From positions 1-8,399 of the forward strand of contig JADFHU010000207.1 in assembly GCA_022567055.1 (NCBI GenBank): a stretch of 8,399 bases of DNA, read 5' to 3'. Positions 5,504 through 8,399 of this stretch are shown in pieces. Positions within the stretch are counted from its first letter, which is position 1; each line of letters starts with the position of its first letter. Origin of the DNA: Planctomycetota bacterium (GTDB lineage Bacteria; Planctomycetota; Phycisphaerae; Sedimentisphaerales; Anaerobacaceae). The notes under the pieces were generated by a model. That model was not told the DNA's origin. It saw only the letters and a list, made by a program, of their open reading frames with translations, and did not search any database. Position numbers and translations under genes: made by a program.

Positions 5504-6787
5504 CTACGCGGTGACTCCGTGGATCAGCGGGCGGTAGTGGGGGAATACCTTGCTCAGGGCTTGATTGTCCAGGCGCTTCTGGATGACTTCCGCCAGCACG
5601 TCCCGGTAATCGATGGTCACTTCCAGATCCTGGCCTTGGAAGAGCTGGTCCCTCTGCAGCCCCGGCCACTTGTGCAGGACCCGACCGCCGGCAATGCCTT
5701 GGCCCATCAAGATCATGACGTTGCCGTGGCCGTGGTCGGTGCCGCGGCTGCCATTTTCTGCGACGACACGGCCAAACTCCGACATGATCACCACCGTGAC
5801 CTGCGTTTCGGAGTCCGCCATGGCATCGGCATGAAAGGCGCTTAGGCTACCGGCCAGATTTTCCATGAGTTCGGCCATCTGACCTTCGACCGCTCCCTGA
5901 TCGCTGTGCGTGTCCCACCCGTCCATATCGATGGCGAGGGCCTCGACGCCCACGTCGGCCCGTATGAGGGCGGCCGAGGATTTCAAGGCGTGACCGAATT
6001 CCGTTTCGGGGTATTCCGCTTGGCCTCTCGGTTGGTAGCGCTGGAGATCGAGTGCATCGAAGAGTTTCAGGACTCTCTGCGTGTTGACCGAAGCCGCAGA
6101 CAAGAGCGTGGCGGTATCCCGGTACATATCGCTCAAGATGCGGAGTCGCGCGCGTTCGGTGTCGGGATCGCCGTACAGTCGGTAGTCGGCTAGATCCCGG
6201 ATGGGCAGCGCGCCGGGACTACCGATCAAGCGCTGTTGAAGACCCGGCGCCACGCCAATCGCGCGAATGAGGGCGTCCTTCCGGGCCGGCTGGACACTCA
6301 TCAGATGCCGGCCGATCCAGCCATCTTTGACCATGGCGCCATGGGCTTGCCCCGATTCCATTGAGAACTGGGCATCGAAATGAGAACGCGTTTCATCCTT
6401 GGATCCACAGGCCTGGACAAATAGCAGGTTTGTCGCTCGATAGGCCTTCAGCAGGGGTGTCATCGCTGGGGGCAGGCCGAAGAATCCATCCAGGTCCGTC
6501 ACCGCTCCCGGGCGCCGGCTGTCGGGTCGGGGTACGCCCAGGGCCGGTCGCGCCTCATAGTAGGCCTCGTCGCCATGGGGCACGCAGATACTCAATCCGT
6601 CGCATCCTCCCCGCAGAAAGATCGACACCAGTATGTCTCGTTGGCTGTTGTGCGAATCGGCGAAGGCAACGCGGGGAAAAGAAGGGCCTGTTAGAAGCGT
6701 CGCCGACGCGGCGGCGGTGGACAACATGAACTGACGTCGGCTCAACGCGCGATACTCGGGGCAGCTCGTTCGGTCGCTGTGTCTCAT
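5504..6787 (-). CDS. Tat-exported DUF1501 protein, module B (partner of DUF1800)
   Basis: The 427-residue protein carries a twin-arginine signal, SRRQFMLSTAAASATLL (16-32), with likely cleavage near AFA (41-43). DUF1501 motifs in order: FLRGGCDGLSICVPHGD (57-73), SHFDAQFSMESG (135-146), MDGWDTHSDQGA (288-299), VVIMSEFGR (332-340) and GTDHGHGNVMIL (349-360), then IDYRDVLAEVI (392-402). Length and order are ordinary for the family. Candidate metal or active-site residues (D291, H293, D351, H352, H354) are inferred from conservation; the reaction is unknown. I placed the start at 6787 because AGGAGT sits 5 nt before it; an in-frame ATG at 6829 would add 14 residues and has no ribosome site. The gene follows the DUF1800 gene by 114 bp, a common pairing, so co-transcription is likely. 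It is a different subfamily from the DUF1501 protein of module A: RGGCDG in place of QGGPSH, SHFDAQ, and C-terminal DYRD in place of HDLH. Confidence 0.92.
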   Translation of the reverse strand: MRHSDRTSCPEYRALSRRQFMLSTAAASATLLTGPSFPRVAFADSHNSQRDILVSIFLRGGCDGLSICVPHGDEAYYEARPALGVPRPDSRRPGAVTDLDGFFGLPPAMTPLLKAYRATNLLFVQACGSKDETRSHFDAQFSMESGQAHGAMVKDGWIGRHLMSVQPARKDALIRAIGVAPGLQQRLIGSPGALPIRDLADYRLYGDPDTERARLRILSDMYRDTATLLSAASVNTQRVLKLFDALDLQRYQPRGQAEYPETEFGHALKSSAALIRADVGVEALAIDMDGWDTHSDQGAVEGQMAELMENLAGSLSAFHADAMADSETQVTVVIMSEFGRVVAENGSRGTDHGHGNVMILMGQGIAGGRVLHKWPGLQRDQLFQGQDLEVTIDYRDVLAEVIQKRLDNQALSKVFPHYRPLIHGVTA

Positions 6788-6792
6788 GTAGT

Positions 6793-6798
6793 ACTCCT
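6793..6798 (-). promoter_or_regulatory. Shine-Dalgarno that sets the module B DUF1501 start
   Basis: On the minus strand AGGAGT precedes the ATG at 6787 by 5 nt. The longer in-frame start at 6829 is preceded by CAACCCAAAAAC, which has no anti-16S match. Confidence 0.8.
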
Positions 6799-6840
6799 GG
6801 ATCGTCTCTGCGGCCTCCGCGAGAGACATGTTTTTGGGTT

Positions 6841-6855
6841 GCGGCCGAAGGCCGC
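6841..6855 (-). repeat. GC-rich hairpin in the DUF1800-DUF1501 intercistronic spacer
   Basis: On the minus-strand RNA, GCGGCC-UUC-GGCCGC forms a perfect 6-bp stem with a 3-nt loop, 54 nt before the DUF1501 start. The bases that follow (AACCCAAAAAC) contain no U-run, so it is not an intrinsic terminator of DUF1800. It may stabilise or process the message, or be a short REP-like palindrome. Confidence 0.45.
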
Positions 6856-6901
6856 GCTAAGAGAAAGTCGACTCCAATTCAAAATGCCCCCTTAATACCC
6901 G

Positions 6902-8320
6902 TCAATACCATTGAAACGCCGGTGACGAGATGGCCAGTCCCACGGTTTCCCTTCTGGTCGCGGGGTCTTTCGCGTCGCGTGACAGGTAGGCGTTCAGCGC
7001 GTCCCGGTCGCGGGAGGGCAGGGTACCGCCGAAGAAGGAGGCGTCGATGCGGTCAAGAAACGCTTGCGGCGTCAGTGCTCCGTCAAACAGGGCGTCGTCG
7101 ATGCGAACGATGCTGTTCTGGTCGACGAACCATGCCCCGAACGACCATCGACTCAGCAGGTGTCCACCCCAGTAGGCGGCCTCGGTGGGGTAGCCGTCGG
7201 GCGCGACCCAGTGGAAGGGCAGATGCCCCATCACCCGCAGGACGTCGGCGAGGGCCTCGGGCGCTTCGATCTCGGAGGGCAGCGCCCGAATGGCGGACAT
7301 CATCAGGTGATAGGGACGCTTGAGTTTGGGCCTTGCCCGTTCCAGCCAGGGTCGGCCCAGGGATGCCCGGACCATCGGTTTGATGGCGCCCTTGGTTTGG
7401 ACGTACACTTTCGCGACCTGTTCCACCAGCTCGGCCGGCGGGTCCTCGCCCCAGAAAAACTCAACCAGCTTCTGCCCGATGAATCGTCCCGTCAGGGGTG
7501 CTAGCTTGGGATCGGAGGTCAAGATCTCCAGGACGCGTTCTCCGTCTTCAACGCCATTGCCAGAGGGGATGCAATGGCCCAAAACGTTTTTCACGCCGTA
7601 GTCGTGCATGTGAGGTTCGAAGCGAAAGACGCCGAAGTGCTTGCTCTTTTCGTTGCGGTCGACGTTCCATCCCGTGAAACAGCGAGCGACTTCCTCTATA
7701 TCGTATTGCGTGTAGTGGCCCGGCCCCAAGGTGTAGAGTTCCATCAATTCGCGCGCGTAGTTCTGATTCGGCGCGGCGACATGATTGGAGACATTGTCGA
7801 GATACATGAGCATGGCCCCACTTCGGGCGCTGGCGCGCAGCAATTCAGGAAAGCTTTCCAGCGCATGCTTGCGGATGACATTGCGGTCGTCCAAGGGTTT
7901 GAGCAATTCTTGGGTATCCTTACCGAAGAAGATGTTGAAGTGGTCCGACCAAAACTCGACCATGCGTTGGTAGAGTTGCCGCTTGCTGTAGGCGCTGCGG
8001 GAGAGTGTCGCGGTGATAAACTCGACGACGGGCCTGTCGTCTCCCTGCTTTTCCATCATCATGAACATGTCTATTGGGGAACTGTTCAATGTGGTCAAAT
8101 TGGAGAGCGAGCGGTTTAAATCGTCATCCGGTATGGCGGTGTAGTCCAGGTGATAGTCCAGGTAGCCGTCGTAGCCCAGCGTCTTCGCAAGGTTCCATTC
8201 GTAGCGGTTTCCTCCGAAGGTGATTCGGCCCACGAGGCGGCGAAGGACCGGAGAGAGGGCAGGCGAAGCCGCCAGGCCTATTTCCAGCGCAGCGTGCAGG
8301 ATCGAGTGGGTTGGATTCAT
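6902..8320 (-). CDS. DUF1800 family protein
   Basis: The 472-residue protein matches DUF1800 throughout. Seen in order: EWNLAKTLGYDGYLDYHLD (41-59), QLYQRMVEFWSDHFNIFFG (115-133), APNQNYARELMELYTLG (183-199), YDIEEVARCFTGWN (206-219), HDYGVKNVLG (239-248), FIGQKLVEFFWG (280-291), KRPYHLMMSAIRAL (334-347), the PDGYPTEAAYW segment (374-384) and a C-terminal SSPAFQWY (465-472). The length is normal. The function is unknown; family members are commonly encoded directly upstream of a DUF1501 gene, as here. The N-terminus (1-35) is only weakly hydrophobic, with no RR motif and no clear Sec signal, unlike its Tat-exported partner, so its location is uncertain. AGGAGG 7 nt before the ATG at 8320 makes this start secure. 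It is the first visible gene of module B. Confidence 0.93.
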   Translation of the reverse strand: MNPTHSILHAALEIGLAASPALSPVLRRLVGRITFGGNRYEWNLAKTLGYDGYLDYHLDYTAIPDDDLNRSLSNLTTLNSSPIDMFMMMEKQGDDRPVVEFITATLSRSAYSKRQLYQRMVEFWSDHFNIFFGKDTQELLKPLDDRNVIRKHALESFPELLRASARSGAMLMYLDNVSNHVAAPNQNYARELMELYTLGPGHYTQYDIEEVARCFTGWNVDRNEKSKHFGVFRFEPHMHDYGVKNVLGHCIPSGNGVEDGERVLEILTSDPKLAPLTGRFIGQKLVEFFWGEDPPAELVEQVAKVYVQTKGAIKPMVRASLGRPWLERARPKLKRPYHLMMSAIRALPSEIEAPEALADVLRVMGHLPFHWVAPDGYPTEAAYWGGHLLSRWSFGAWFVDQNSIVRIDDALFDGALTPQAFLDRIDASFFGGTLPSRDRDALNAYLSRDAKDPATRRETVGLAISSPAFQWY

Positions 8321-8327
8321 GTTAATA

Positions 8328-8333
8328 CCTCCT
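8328..8333 (-). promoter_or_regulatory. Strong Shine-Dalgarno of the DUF1800 gene
   Basis: The minus-strand AAAAGGAGGT contains a full AGGAGG 7 nt before the ATG at 8320, the best ribosome site of the four minus-strand genes. Confidence 0.85.
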
Positions 8334-8399
8334 TTTCTAGGCTGTGTCCCCTAGTGCCAAGAAAACGGGTCGTAGTCGTGCAGTAGTTCACTTTTTCTC
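8334..8399. other. Right flank, upstream of module B
   Basis: No gene is supportable in this stretch. It should contain at least part of the module B leader or promoter, but I see no convincing -35/-10 pair; TTGGCA at about 8354-8359 (minus) has no matching -10. A short pair CTAGG/CCTAG (about 8337-8354) could form a weak hairpin. Confidence 0.4.

Noticed and set aside
5300..5845. 181-codon plus-strand open frame
   Set aside because: It begins inside the palindrome and then runs antisense through the end of the DUF1501 gene, whose motifs and family fit are clear; no ribosome site.
6788..6829. Longer start for the module B DUF1501 protein
   Set aside because: It has no ribosome site and would push the twin-arginine motif 14 residues further from the N-terminus; AGGAGT before 6787 is clear.
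6841..6855. Terminator between DUF1800 and DUF1501
   Set aside because: The hairpin is not followed by a U-run on the minus strand, and the two genes are a usual co-transcribed pair.
7064..8119. Plus-strand open frames of 146 and 181 codons
   Set aside because: Both are antisense to the DUF1800 gene, which matches its family from end to end.
1..8399. CRISPR array, tRNA or rRNA genes, prophage or defence genes
   Set aside because: I saw no regularly spaced repeats, no cloverleaf with a conserved T-arm, no rRNA sequence and no phage or defence protein motif on either strand.

Overview
The window most likely comes from a Planctomycetes/Verrucomicrobia-type (PVC) bacterium. The main evidence is a DUF1549/DUF1553 (PSCyt2/PSD1) protein next to a Tat-exported DUF1501 protein, a pairing typical of Planctomycetota and Verrucomicrobiota. 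An intergenic repeat whose spurious translation contains an 'NIEQRMSN'-like phrase agrees with this; that recognition is from memory and was not searched.

Layout. Positions 1-275 hold no gene I can defend, only a clear rho-independent terminator (102-135) and a weak promoter with a small palindrome. A plus-strand gene (276-1370) encodes an exported di-heme cytochrome c peroxidase/MauG-family protein. Everything else is on the minus strand. Reading leftward from the right edge, module B is a DUF1800 protein (8320-6902) followed by a Tat-exported DUF1501 protein (6787-5504). A 530-bp intergenic stretch (4974-5503) follows. Module A is then a DUF1549/DUF1553 protein with one c-type heme motif (4973-2844) and, 15 bp on, a second and quite different Tat-exported DUF1501 protein (2828-1377). 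The peroxidase gene and module A converge with only 6 bp between their stop codons.

The most striking non-coding item is in the 530-bp gap. A 170-bp imperfect palindrome (5194-5363) has 18-bp terminal inverted repeats beginning GTA (15 of 18 match) and is flanked exactly by an 8-bp direct repeat, GCGAAGCG. An 8-bp target duplication and GTA-A-type ends are the hallmarks of the IS66 insertion-sequence family, so I read it as a MITE-like non-autonomous element, with the IS66 link as inference.

How the genes may work together: all five products are cell-envelope or secreted proteins, or partners of such proteins. Two DUF1501 proteins from different subfamilies each sit with their usual partner (DUF1549/1553 or DUF1800), beside a di-heme peroxidase whose ligand pattern looks MauG-like. 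This suggests an envelope oxidative or hydrolytic function, but no substrate can be read from the sequence and the two DUF modules have no established biochemistry that I can invoke.
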